DNA from: Salminus brasiliensis
Lineage: Eukaryota > Chordata > Actinopteri > Characiformes > Bryconidae
Direction: 5' to 3'
Assembly: GCF_030463535.1 (NCBI RefSeq)
Contig: NC_132891.1
Span: 8,031,122 to 8,095,121, forward strand
DNA: 64,000 nt
Shown: one piece after another, positions 37,000-47,937 of the stretch
Layout: every line of letters starts with the position of its first letter
How positions within the stretch are numbered: the first letter of the stretch is position 1
Position numbers and translations under genes: made by a program
Notes under the pieces: generated by a model
Told to the model about the DNA's origin: nothing
The model's database searches: none
The model's input: only the letters and a program-made list of their open reading frames with translations

Positions 37000-37236
37000 G
37001 ACTAAAAAGGTAAAGGCACCACGTGTCCTCCACATTTAACCCATCTGTGGTAGTGAACACACACACACTAGTGAACTAGGGGCAGTGAGTACACACACAC
37101 CCAGAGTGGGCAGCCAACGCAGAGCCCGGGGAGCAGAGAGGGTAAAGGGCCTTGCTCAAGGGCCCAACAGTAGCACACCCACAACCCTGTTATTGATAGC
37201 CCGGCGCTCTAACCTCTGAGCCACCACTGCCCCTAG
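37000..37236 (-). repeat. SINE-like element, minus strand
   Basis: Read on the minus strand it starts GGGGCAGTGGTGGCTCAGAG with the same A-box as the copy at 26257. It is fuller in the middle and ends with a TTTAACC...GTGTCC block. A tRNA-derived SINE is likely; the B box is degenerate. Confidence 0.65.
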
Positions 37237-37389
37237 ATGGGACACATGGGAGATTAGGGTAGGCTGTAACCATGGGGCCTAGTTGGGAAGCACAACACAT
37301 GTACAAACTCAGATCCCATGCCCACCTGTTACCCACCTAGCCCTTGTTCCACCACTGTGGGCCCCACATGTTGGCTGGGAAATTATCAA

Positions 37390-37760
37390 AAGTTTGCCTT
37401 GGCTAGTTAAACTGGTTAAGCTGGTAAGGTTGGTTGGCCCAGCATGACCAACCTGACCAACCAGTATGACCAGCTGGTCAAACAGTTTCACCAGACTAGT
37501 AAACCAGTATGACCAGCTTGATGTCGATGGGCATGTTGATAGACCATCTAGTTCATCAAACTACTCTACATGGGTCAAGAGCCAAGCTGGTCGTTCTGGT
37601 TAAGCTGGTTGACCAGTTTAGCTCTTGATCAGCATAGAGCATGGAGTTTGATGATTTAGCTTGTCTACTAACTTGACCAACTTGACCAAACTGCTCAACC
37701 AGTTTTATTGAACTAGTCAAGCAGTATGATCAGCTTGATGACCAGCTTTGTTAAGACACT
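37390..37760. repeat. Degenerate ACCAGC/TGACCA minisatellite
   Basis: Many imperfect units of the types GACCAGCTTGATG, CTGGTTAAGCTGGT and AACTTGACCAACTTGACC, in both orientations, cover about 370 bp. Open frames across it are repeat artefacts. Confidence 0.75.
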
Positions 37761-39791
37761 TCAGACATATAGATCTTTTTTCCTGTCAGCAACCAGTAAA
37801 CATTCATTTACTGCACAAAAGAAACAGGTGTGTTTGTTAGATTTATTGTAAACGTGATGAAGATCTGACTGGGAAAACTTCTCAGACATTCTTGGTTCAG
37901 TCTTTCTGCATTTAAAGCACATTAACTATATAGCCCACAATATACCATATATTATATTATGCAATAGAGAGACTGCAGAGCAAAGAATAGGAGACTATCT
38001 ACAGACCCTCTATTCACTCGTTTTCTCTCTGAAGCTAAAGCAGTTTTTTGTTAATGGGACAGCTTAAAAATTCAGTCAATAAAAACCTGCATACTGCCAT
38101 CTGAGGACTTTATCATATTGACTGAGGGTGGGTCTCAAAAGAACCTTTTTCTGTATGTAATAAACTATGGATTAGGCTCTTTCTAAAATTCCCAGGGGTA
38201 CTGCAGCACATATTAAATTCTATTTCTCTTCCATTTTAGGAGACAAATATGTGCCATAACAGATTTATTGCATCAAATGATAATGCATGTGAAACCAACT
38301 GACGTTTGTATATTCTGTAACTGTTATTCATCACTAGTCTAGTGATATTGAATTTGTGGGATGTAATTATCACCTTTTGTTGAATATGTAGTAGTACATT
38401 TGGGCTGCCAGTCTGTTGTTGTTTGTATATAGTAAGTTGACTATGTTATTGAATTTGTGGTTCTCAAATCAGTCCTTTAACACATATTCAGTGATCTGTA
38501 TGTGTCTCTTTCTTTTTACTTTCTTACAGATTTTTAATTGAATGGTTCAGACTACAACGGATGCAAATACTCAGCCAACATGCTCATGTGGGTGTAACGT
38601 CTGCAAGGTGGGTTCCAGGTGGGCATGAATGTGTTTATATGTGCATTTTACTGGTCTTCTCAACTTTCCCAAGTGAGTTACAGCCCAACCTATTCCCACA
38701 AGGGTGGGATCTAGGCCTCATGTACAGAATACAACCCAAATAGGGCCAATTTTATCCCCTGATCCTATCACTGACCCTGGTGGGCATCCATATTTGGGGC
38801 CAACATGAAAGCCATGGACAAAACAAACTGAATCACAGTTGAGCTATCATACAGGCCCCCCATGGGTAGATTATCTGGGTAATCACTCAACAATACCAGA
38901 TTCCATTTAGATAATATATACTAACAACAACTAAATAATAATAAAGCTGTTACAGTTATTCAGATATTTCCTCATAAAAGCTTACTGTACCAGAAAATAC
39001 TGAACTGTTGTAAATGTCTTACACTTGTTAATGGGAATGGTCAGGTTTTGTGACAGCACGGCTGTCTGGTATAACTCTATCGCCACCTGCTGGTGATGCT
39101 GGCTTGATCGAATGATCTGAAAGCATCTGGTCTTAAAGATTGTTTAAGGGTTCAGCAACTATCAAGTGGAAGCACTTTTGGTCCTATGAACAGCCTTGTT
39201 TACAATAGAGATGTGTGAGTGTGAAGAACCTTACAATGGGTAAACAACCTAAACATCAATAGAAAGGTTCTCTAGACCAAACTCACAGCTCATCTCTGGC
39301 TCTTTATGGAGCCAAAAGTGGCTCTTCTATGGTATTGCTCGACTAACCCTTTCAAGCACCTTTGCTTTCAAGAGTGTACACTACACCTATCGCTTAAACT
39401 TGAACTGCACATTGTAAATAATTCAACGTTTGATGTAATCTGCTCTGCTCTGCTCGAAGGATGGAATTATCACAGTCAATTTTCTCTACACTTACAGCTG
39501 AACTGAACTTCATCAAAACTCATCTTCTCTTTGGCACTAATACAGTGAGCTCAGTGCATCATACTGTTTTTAGGACTGTTTTATTTATTTCATTTTTCTG
39601 TTGGAAAGAAAGCGTGGAGATTTAGTGATGAAGATGCACACTACTTTTTCTGAATGTGGATATAAGGACTTACAGTTGTGAGACTGACCATCCAGGAAAT
39701 TGTATTGTAGACAAACAGTGTGTGGACAGTGTTTCTGAGCCCACCACAATCCTGACCAGGAACAAGCGTATAAGAAGATTAATAAATGAAT

Positions 39792-39829
<38 letters not shown>

Positions 39830-40699
39830 ATCAGTAAGATTTTATAGAATAGATCATTGTGCGCAGGGCAGGAAGAAAAATGCCAGTGCCAGTCCATTGC
39901 AGGAAACCACAGAACTGGTGTACTTGGAGGAGACTTGCACAGACACAGGGAGGACACTTCAACCTCCTCAAAGACGAGTGACTGGAGCGAGATCGGACCC
40001 ACAACCCCAAGCCCCTGGAGCTATGTGCTGCGGCACCCTGTGTTTAAAACACACATTTGAAATTATTTTAATTATATTATGGTCTGAGGCAGACCATACA
40101 TGCTCCCTTTTTTAAAAACATCATTCTGTATGGGTCTGTATGGGTAGCCCAACTAGGAACCAGAAAGTTGTGTCCTCAGGTTCCATGTTGGCCCCACATA
40201 TGGTAGCTTACCAGGGTCAGGAGGTTGTATATACTGTATTCCTGCCTTGTGCCCATTGATTCTGAAATAAATGGATGTTGAAATTCAAAATATTACATGA
40301 AAATATTATAGTACTGTAAATTTAATGATTACATGCAAAAGTATTATATTATAATAACATTAATATAAAAATAGATATTAAAGTAAAATGTATGCTAAAG
40401 TAAAACGGTTAAAGTAAAGTACTTTCTAAAGTAATATTGTTTATTGAATGTATTAACATCTGTTATCTGAGCATGTAAAACTTATCATTTAAACATGACA
40501 AATGTAACGATGAATCGTGTTCAGGTGTATTTGGAAAAGTAATTTACATTTACACTAGTAAGAACAGAATAATATAATTTATAATATACAATATAATTTC
40601 TTATAGTTTCATTCCTCACCATAATTTAACATTATTCTTTTTGTGTGTGTGTGTCTGTTTTCTAGTTGAATTTCTCATCTGAATGAACGTTGTGTTGAA
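37761..40699. other. Intergenic, repeat scraps only
   Basis: Repeat-family pieces at about 38570-38830 and 40130-40220, a GT microsatellite at 39794-39827, and otherwise AT-rich sequence. No gene was seen. Confidence 0.5.
39794..39827. repeat. (GT)n microsatellite
   Basis: A pure GT run of 34 bp. Confidence 0.95.
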
Positions 40700-40870
40700 A
40701 GTTAAACAGGCCTGCCAGCACAGCTATTTGTGTTGGCCTCCATAGCGGAGGTGCCCTATTGCCCTCAGCGCCTCAGCTCCGGGCGGCACCGAGCGGGCTG
40801 CAGCTCTCGCGAGATTTACACCCTGCTAGCTGCTGTAAAATGGAGAAGTTACACTGAGACGCGACCCGAG
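40700..40870 (+). promoter_or_regulatory. huwe1: huwe1 CpG-rich core promoter and first exon
   Basis: An abrupt rise in CpG content follows AT-rich DNA. The palindrome TCTCGCGAGA at 40805-40814 is a known activating motif of TATA-less housekeeping promoters. It fits huwe1, which is expressed nearly everywhere. No TATA box was seen. The exact transcription start is unknown. Confidence 0.7.
40770..40870 (+). other. huwe1: huwe1 non-coding exon 1 (5' end approximate)
   Basis: The exon ends at GACCCGAG with the donor GTAAGC at 40871. It carries a six-codon upstream frame, ATG at 40840 to TGA at 40855-40857. The link to the coding exons 7 kb downstream is inferred from strand and position and from the leader exon at 47727. 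Confidence 0.6.
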
Positions 40871-41810
40871 GTAAGCGGTTCGGTTTGTCCCAATTCCTCC
40901 CACTCCAGACTCACACAGCCCGTTTTGAGCGACTCGTAAAGACACGCGGAGTAAATGGAATAAGGTTTTGTAGTGTGTATGTGGACGGACCGCGTTCAAA
41001 ACAGCGGCTTTTTTGGGGGGCGCTAAGGCCGGACATTCCTACTGTATAAACCGCCATTTTTAATATGTGAGCAGCTTTTGTAGTGGCGGCTGCTCGCGTG
41101 CACGCGCGCTGCGTGTGTGTGTGCGTGCGTGTGCGTGCGTGTGTGCGCGCTCACGAATTTGTTTAGCGATGATGGGCTTTTGGGTTAGTTTTAATTACAT
41201 GTATTTTGGGCGATGGAGGCTATCTGAAGTGTGTGCGGTAACAAGCCGGGGCTGTTAGCTAGCTAGCGTCGTGCAGGCGATGGGCTCGTGCGTGAGCTGA
41301 GCAAGGAGAAGTAGGGAGCGAGCTAACCTAGGCTGATCGCATGCGCTCGTGTGATAAATGAGGGATATCTGCAGCTAATCTGAGAATATGGCATGGTTTT
41401 GAGGTGGCTGCTTGCATATACCGTGGTATGTTGAGGCTACCATCAGGTTTACAATGACTGGCAAAAAGCAGGTGCCATGTCTATCTGAGAATCTGAGAGG
41501 AGTGCAGGGCTGCTCACTGGTTTCGCATTGGTCAGTGAGACACACATCCCTCCTCCTGATATGACTGGAATTATAATGAAACACTGAAGCATAACGTGAC
41601 CACTTACCCCTGTTATTCACATACTTTCAGTTTATTCAGTTTAATCATTTTTAGGACTATCATCTATATCTGTGATCAATACAGCCCATTTCTGTGTTTA
41701 TAAATATGCATGTGTGCATATATCTATCCATATATGTCTCCAAATTGCTGCGTAATACAGTGGTTGAGATGTAAACAAAAAAGTAATTGAGGGTGGGTTG
41801 GTAATATCTA

Positions 41811-41814
<4 letters not shown>

Positions 41815-41856
<42 letters not shown>
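41815..41856. repeat. (TA)n microsatellite
   Basis: An uninterrupted TA run inside huwe1 intron 1. Confidence 0.95.
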
Positions 41857-41859
<3 letters not shown>

Positions 41860-42726
41860 GTGTTGATGTGCATCAGGGGTCACAGTGCCCATGCCACAAA
41901 TATTGCTCTTTTATTTGCTGCCCAGTGCATGTATACCGCTGCCCAGTGACCTTCACCTGTCTTCAGAGCATTTACATGTAACGCTGATTTTGGTAAAATA
42001 GTCATGCATCTGATAAACTGTTGTTTGTTTTAGGACTTTTTTTCGTGCTACAGTCTGCATGTACCCCTCCGCCACGTATGGGGAAAATATATATTTGGGC
42101 CAAAATGTTCTTAAACGATCATAATCCAGTGTTTCAGTCAACGGGGATCAAATGCCCATTGGTATTGTATGTAATAAAGTTCTGTGATGTAGCTTTCAGA
42201 GGCGTTGAACTGTTCAGATTCAGTCTGATTTCCGTCACTGTTTCTATCGGTGTGAACAGTTTAACTTTCTAGCACGGAGATATGTCTCACCAACCCACTC
42301 CACTGACCAGTGTCTTAACCATTGAAGTGTGGAATTCCTCTTTAGGACGCTTGTCTTATCATGTTTATGCTGCACAGCTAACATGACTTGTATACCACAA
42401 TAGAAAAATAATAGGAAAGTGATGGAGAAGATTCAAGCTAGATTTGGAACAGAATCCGGTTCGGTCCAGATTCTACAATATGATGTGATTCCTTGCAGAA
42501 GACTGTTGTTTTTAGGTTTTGGCTTATCAATAAATAATAAAAAAAAAGATTGATTTTGACATTTGATGTGTTTCCATTGCTAATTTCACGTATGTGGTCA
42601 GTTCTGTGCTGTTTGCTTCTGTGACATCCCGATAACTGTAATATAGTGGTCAAGTTCATTATATCTTATTTCCTGTCAGAGCGTCATATCCAGTTTCTTT
42701 GCTGAGCTGTTTATAACCGGTGTAGT

Positions 42727-42757
<31 letters not shown>

Positions 42758-45059
42758 TTTCTGGAAGATTTAATTGTCCTCTAATTGATGCCATATGTAA
42801 AGAAAAACAATTATACCCTTTATTATTTTAAATGCAGATATATTATTTACTTTTCTTTATTATTTCTATGCAGGAGAAATACTGATGTGTAGGTTGGCTA
42901 GTGTGGTTAAAAATACATTAATATCATTGATAAAATTTAGTTGTGTCATATATTAGAAAGAAGTGTGAATTCTGACTGATTTTAATAATTAAGTAGTTTA
43001 GGAGTTAATGAACTGATAGCCGTTTTTTTCTGCAGGGAAGAAAAGAGTAACAGAACTAGATGAAACTTTTGGTACATGGTTAACTATAGGCTTACTGTGT
43101 TGGATTATATCAATGGCTTTATGATGGTAAAATTTTTAAATGCATTTTTATGATTCAGAAAATAGCAGAGGCTGATGGACTAACATAGGCAACTGATGTG
43201 TTGGATCCTGATGAGGAGTTAGCATCTTCTACGTTAAGTCTTTTCTCCTCAGTGGATGAGCTGTTCGTTTGTCAAAGAAATATATTGTCACTGTTGGCCA
43301 AAAACCTTGTATCTCCATTTTTGCTGTGTTTCACTTAACATAATGCAAATCTGGTAGTTGTTTGTTATATTGCGTCAAAATGTCTTGAGGAATGGACCAA
43401 TAGAAATTCTTTAAAATGTCTTGATTAAATCTTTTCACATTGACTTCCATTAAAAGTTAAGCAGATTTTTTCCCTCTGCTGTAAAGTTGCCTTTTTGGGT
43501 ATATTTTTGCAGTTGTGTTTTTTCCATGGCTATATGTTTGCCCTTTTTAAACTCAACTAACATCAGTTAGAGTAACCTAGCTGTAGAGGTGGACAGTATG
43601 ACATGTTATTGTGATTGTGGGAAAACGGTTGATTGGCTTAATCCTCAATATGCTGTTGTTCAGTGTTCAGGTCTGTACATATTTAGTAATGTATTGAACG
43701 TAGTGCAGCAAACTTTGAATGAAAATTACCCAAACCTGGCACTACTAGTTAATTTCGTCTGTCTTACAATAGTGAAAATGTATAGAAAAGGTAGAAAAGG
43801 CCATGCCAGACCCAGTTACACTATCTTTACATTTCCGTTCTCATCATTAGCACCATGTCCTTGAGAAGTCACGGCACGGCACGTGTCCTTGTAGAAACCA
43901 CGTAAAAGCAATTCACTTACTTGGTTGCAAATAACTGCATAACTGTCAGATTTTGCAGCTCTTTTTAAACATAAAATCGCGGCTTTCTCTATATTTTCTC
44001 ACCTTCCAGTGATGAAACTTTACAAATACCCATATAGTGGTGTTGGTACACTCCAGACTGTTAACAGAGTTCTTGTGCACATCCCTTTTTCACAGTAATC
44101 ACATCTGTGAGAAGATAGTATGTGGTATAATTTCATGCCTATTTCTCTCTCACTGCAGACCTAATTAAAAAGTTCATGTTGATCAGCCAGCAGGCGTTTA
44201 TGATGCTCTCAGTCTGGAGTCTAGTCTTTATTATGGTCAGTTTTAGTGACATTTATCATAGTTATCAGTTTGTTACAATCAATTAGATTTGCTGTGCTCA
44301 GGCACAGTGTGAGACCAGAAAGTATTGGAGAAAGTCAAGTCAGGCAATATTACAATATTCTATTGTGTCGTGATACATTACAGTTGTTGTGATGAACAGT
44401 ATTGTTTCCTGAGCATATTATGGATATCATCTGTGCTTTAAGAAACACTGACCAGCTGCAGGTCTTATTAAAGAGAGCGTGATCAGTCATGTTTAGATGA
44501 AGATGAAGATGAAGTTCAGCACATTAAAAATCACTGTACTCAGTCTAGAATAGAATATTTGAAACCAGTTTTTGCATTTTATCTGCAAGTAAAAATAGTG
44601 ATCATTATTTTTTTATTATGAAGGTGTCTTAAAAAATTAAATATTGTGATATATAATATTTGTATCGTATCGCCCACCCCACCTGATGTGGCAAAGCAGC
44701 TTTACAGAAATTCAGAAAAATGACCAAAAAAGACACAAAACAAATCAGAAAGATGCTGAATATCAATACTGTTCAATACTTGGAGTATTATATTTTTGTT
44801 TTATTATTGCCCACATTAACACCTCTATTAGTCAGTAACCGGCTAATATTCAGGAAAGACTCTTAAAAAATATACTTGAGTATTAAATCTTAAACTTAAA
44901 CTTAAAAATAAAAACAAACTCTTAAAATAAACGAGTTTATGCTGTAACTTCTTGTGTGAAATACCTCAGGACTAGTGGAAAGTCCTACATTTCCTACATT
45001 TTGACCAAACAACTTTATTAAAGTCTATATTCTGTAATGCCTGTTTGTTCACGGACACA

Positions 45060-45620
45060 CTTGAACACACTCCGTGCTGGTGTTTTAGGTAGCTGCGCAC
45101 TCAGTGGAGCAGTGAAGCTGTGAAATTTCACCAACACACACTCGGTGTTGTGCCGGGCCTGTTTGGGGAATGATTCAGCGAGATATTATGCGTTTCTCAG
45201 TTAGCTAAGCAGCGAGCCAGCCTACGAGAGAGCGCATGTAGAGAGCGGTGCGTACGAGCATCTCCCAGCGATTTCACGCATGTAAAGAAGGATTCAGACC
45301 CAGACTGAGCTCTGTTCGCCGGGTAGGCACGACTAAAACCACGCGGCAGGGTCCGGGCGTGTCTGCGGGTGGCTTTTAGTAGGAAATTGTTCCTTTTTAG
45401 CTCGGGATGTGGGAGAAGTGTGCAGGCTTCGGCAGGCCCGCCACAGCCGGGCGCTAGAGTAGACAACAGGAGCATGTGGAGCCGCGGCGAGGAGAGCTTT
45501 TTACGGGTTGGCCAACGGCTCGAGTCCGGTCTGTTGCTTCTGGTAGCTACATTGCGCCGTCGTCGATGTGACTACTCACTGTTTAACGCACGTTTAGCAA
45601 AGGAAAACGTTTAGGGGCGA
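45060..45620. promoter_or_regulatory. Second CpG-rich block in huwe1 intron 1
   Basis: Dense CpGs (GCGAGCC, GTGCGTACGAGC, GCCGCGGCGAGG, CGCCGTCGTCG) set this block apart from the AT-rich intron. It could be an alternative huwe1 promoter, a bidirectional promoter or an enhancer. No spliced exon could be proven. Confidence 0.45.
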
Positions 45621-45739
45621 CGTTAAAAGTGAGGAAGTTAATGTTGACAACCTAGAGAGTCATCATCGATTGCACTTTTTAGCTCGGCTAGCCTGGCTAA
45701 ACGGCTTCCACTGTTAGCTACAGGCTAGCATCGATGATC

Positions 45740-46240
45740 GGTCATTTAGCTAGCTAGCTAGCTGGCTAGCATGCGAGCTAGCTGGCTAGCTTGCAAGTCT
45801 TGCTGAATTGGGTTGTTGAATCGTAGCTACCATTATACATTAACCTCCGAAACGAAATGGTCCTGGTTAGTTGTGTTGACATGAGGAATGACATTGGGAC
45901 TCGGACTAGCAGTCTGTCAGCCAGGGCTGGCTGGCTAACCGTTTGAACTAGCTAGGTTAGGTAGCTATAGCTAGCTGTCGGCTGCTTGCTTGCTTGCTTG
46001 CTAGCTAGCTAAGTGGCCCCCGTATTCTGTAGCTAGCTAGCTAGCTAACCCATATTAACGCGTTAGCTGCTCTTTTCACTGCTGCTAGACGATGTGTTTG
46101 AATCGGTAATGCGAACCGTGTGTGCTTTATCTTATTTCACACCTGAAAGATGAAAGGTTATCTGCTTGCTATCTTAACGCCGTTTGTTGGTGAGCTGTGC
46201 TCAGCTAGCTCTAGTTAGCTAGCTAAGTTAGCAGCTAGCT
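45740..46240. repeat. GCTA/AGCT tetranucleotide-rich region
   Basis: Repeated runs of CTAG, AGCT, GCTTGCTT and GCTAGCTA occur at about 45748-45795, 45988-46010, 46031-46047 and 46203-46230, with unique spacers. Confidence 0.8.
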
Positions 46241-47726
46241 CATGTACAGTCGCACGTCAGGGCATTTTCTGCTGTTGCATTGCAGTTAACTTGGCTGCAG
46301 TGGGATGTATGGCTGGCCATTGTGTTGGCCCGAAGGCTCTCAAACTCATAAAAGCCTCTGTTTTCCCTCGGTGTTGTCAATACCGTTCAGCACAGCCCGG
46401 TTTCTTGTAATTGGACGGTGGCGGAAGTTCTGTTGCTAGCTAAAGTTTTTTTATTAGGTGTGTAAACATTGCAGGGAGATTCAGACTAACAGTCTAGCTC
46501 ATCTATAGCCCTTGTTTTCTGATTAATGTTGCATGCCTGCATCTATTTTTGGAGGGGATTCGTGTACTGAATGGAATTTGTCTCTTGCTTGCGGTGGACA
46601 CGTTTCTGGAGGTTTAATATCGGGTGTGATCTCTCCAAGAATAGATTGGTGAATACAGTATGTATTGATGTATGTATGTAGGAATAATGCTGAATCCCCA
46701 ATCTCCCATTCTAGGATCAGTGACTTTGCATTGGAGGATTTATGAGGGCTTTAATCTGTCCTTTTCTTTGGCAGCTTGTGTGTGCTTTTATCTTGCACTA
46801 CTAATTATTTAATAGCACATAGCTGCCCAGTGTGATGTAGGAAGTAACTACCTATGGCATGACAGTACAACCAATTTGGCAATACTGACCACAGTTGTAT
46901 ACCGTAAGCCTTGCCTACAGTACCATTACCAACAGGCTTACAACCCCAAACATGGGCTGCTTTTAACAATTGTATGGCTGAATTGTATTTGGTTTGCTGT
47001 GTCTTTATTTTTCACCCCTCGATTAAAAGATCTTGGCCTAGGATGGTTTAAATTAGAAGCTTAAGTTGGGCCAAGCTCTTTTAACAGAAAGGGACATTGA
47101 GGATAATGAGAACTGGGAAATCCCCCCCTGAAGTCATCAAATTAACACACAAAAATAGCTAATTTCCATTTTGTAGCTTTGAAATCAGCATTTTGAGAGA
47201 TGGTGTCAGGAATTGTGTATTTTAATGTGGTGTTTGTTTATTTTTGTGCGGTATAAGGACAAGTTTCCCAATATCCATCCAGAATAAAATTTACTGTCTT
47301 TAATGCATGGTGACCATGCCTGTCATTTGAAATGGCTGCTCAGGATCACCCTAGTCACCGAGGGTGCTTTGTAATCACTCTCATAGCAGCGAATTTCTGA
47401 ATGGTCTATTCTGACAGCACTTTTAATTCATGAACCTTCAAGGTTTCTCTGGCACACTGAGAGCAAATTAATCTCTTGTTATAGAGGGTTTATCATTTAA
47501 GCCCTAGAATGGTGTAAAATCCTACGGTTAAATAGGTTGAGACTGACAGTTTTTATAACAGTGGAAAGTGGTGTTGTATTTGTAGAACTGTCCTAATTCT
47601 GAATCCTGGTTACGCTTCTGAGATGAATGCAGACACAATGCAAGACAAAGATTCCCTTTTTTTTTTTTTTTTTTAACGTGACACTTACACTGAGTGCATA
47701 CTAACAGGTCCTGTCTTTTGTTGTAG

Positions 47727-47776
47727 GTATTATATGTGAAAGATGCCGTTAAGTTGGAATTGCCAAATTAATTATC
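47727..47776 (+). other. huwe1: huwe1 non-coding exon 2
   Basis: A 50-nt exon between TTTTGTTGTAG and GTAAGTGG. It contains two upstream ATGs: ATGTGA at 47734 (start-stop) and ATG at 47743. The 18-codon-scale frame from 47743 reads through the splice to TAG at 47885-47887, five bases before the main start. Confidence 0.7.
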
Positions 47777-47887
47777 GTAAGTGGGTTTCGTCTGTGTTTA
47801 GTTTTTGAGTTAACTACTTCAGACTGTATACAGTTATTAACACCTGCACATTTTGTTGGCTGTACAGGAACAGAGTGTAGAAACTAG
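47743..47887 (+). promoter_or_regulatory. huwe1: Spliced upstream ORF in the huwe1 leader
   Basis: If exons 47727-47776 and 47868-47937 are joined, ATG at 47743 opens 17 codons (MPLSWNCQINYRTECRN) ending in TAG at 47885-47887, leaving 5 nt to the main ATG at 47893. With the frames at 40840 and 47734 this makes three uORFs. Such a layout usually lowers main-frame initiation; that effect is inferred. Confidence 0.55.
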
Positions 47888-47892
47888 TAACC

Positions 47893-47937
47893 ATGAAGGT
47901 TGACAGAAGCAAGTTAAAGAAAACCCCCACCGAAGCG
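47893..47937 (+). CDS. huwe1: huwe1 coding exon 1
   Basis: Residues 1-15 ([15 protein letters not shown]). The exon begins at 47868 after CTGTACAG; the donor is GTCAGT. The start was chosen because it matches the family N-terminus exactly and an in-frame stop lies just upstream. Confidence 0.95.

Larger units (their letters stand above)
40871..47726 (+). other. huwe1: huwe1 intron 1
   Basis: About 6.9 kb from GTAAGC to TTGTAG. Contains GT/CG-rich sequence after the promoter (to about 41160), a TA microsatellite (41815-41856), AT-rich sequence, and a second CpG-rich block (about 45060-45620) followed by GCTA-rich repeats (45740-46240). The acceptor is preceded by a long T run at 47654-47674. 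Confidence 0.6.
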
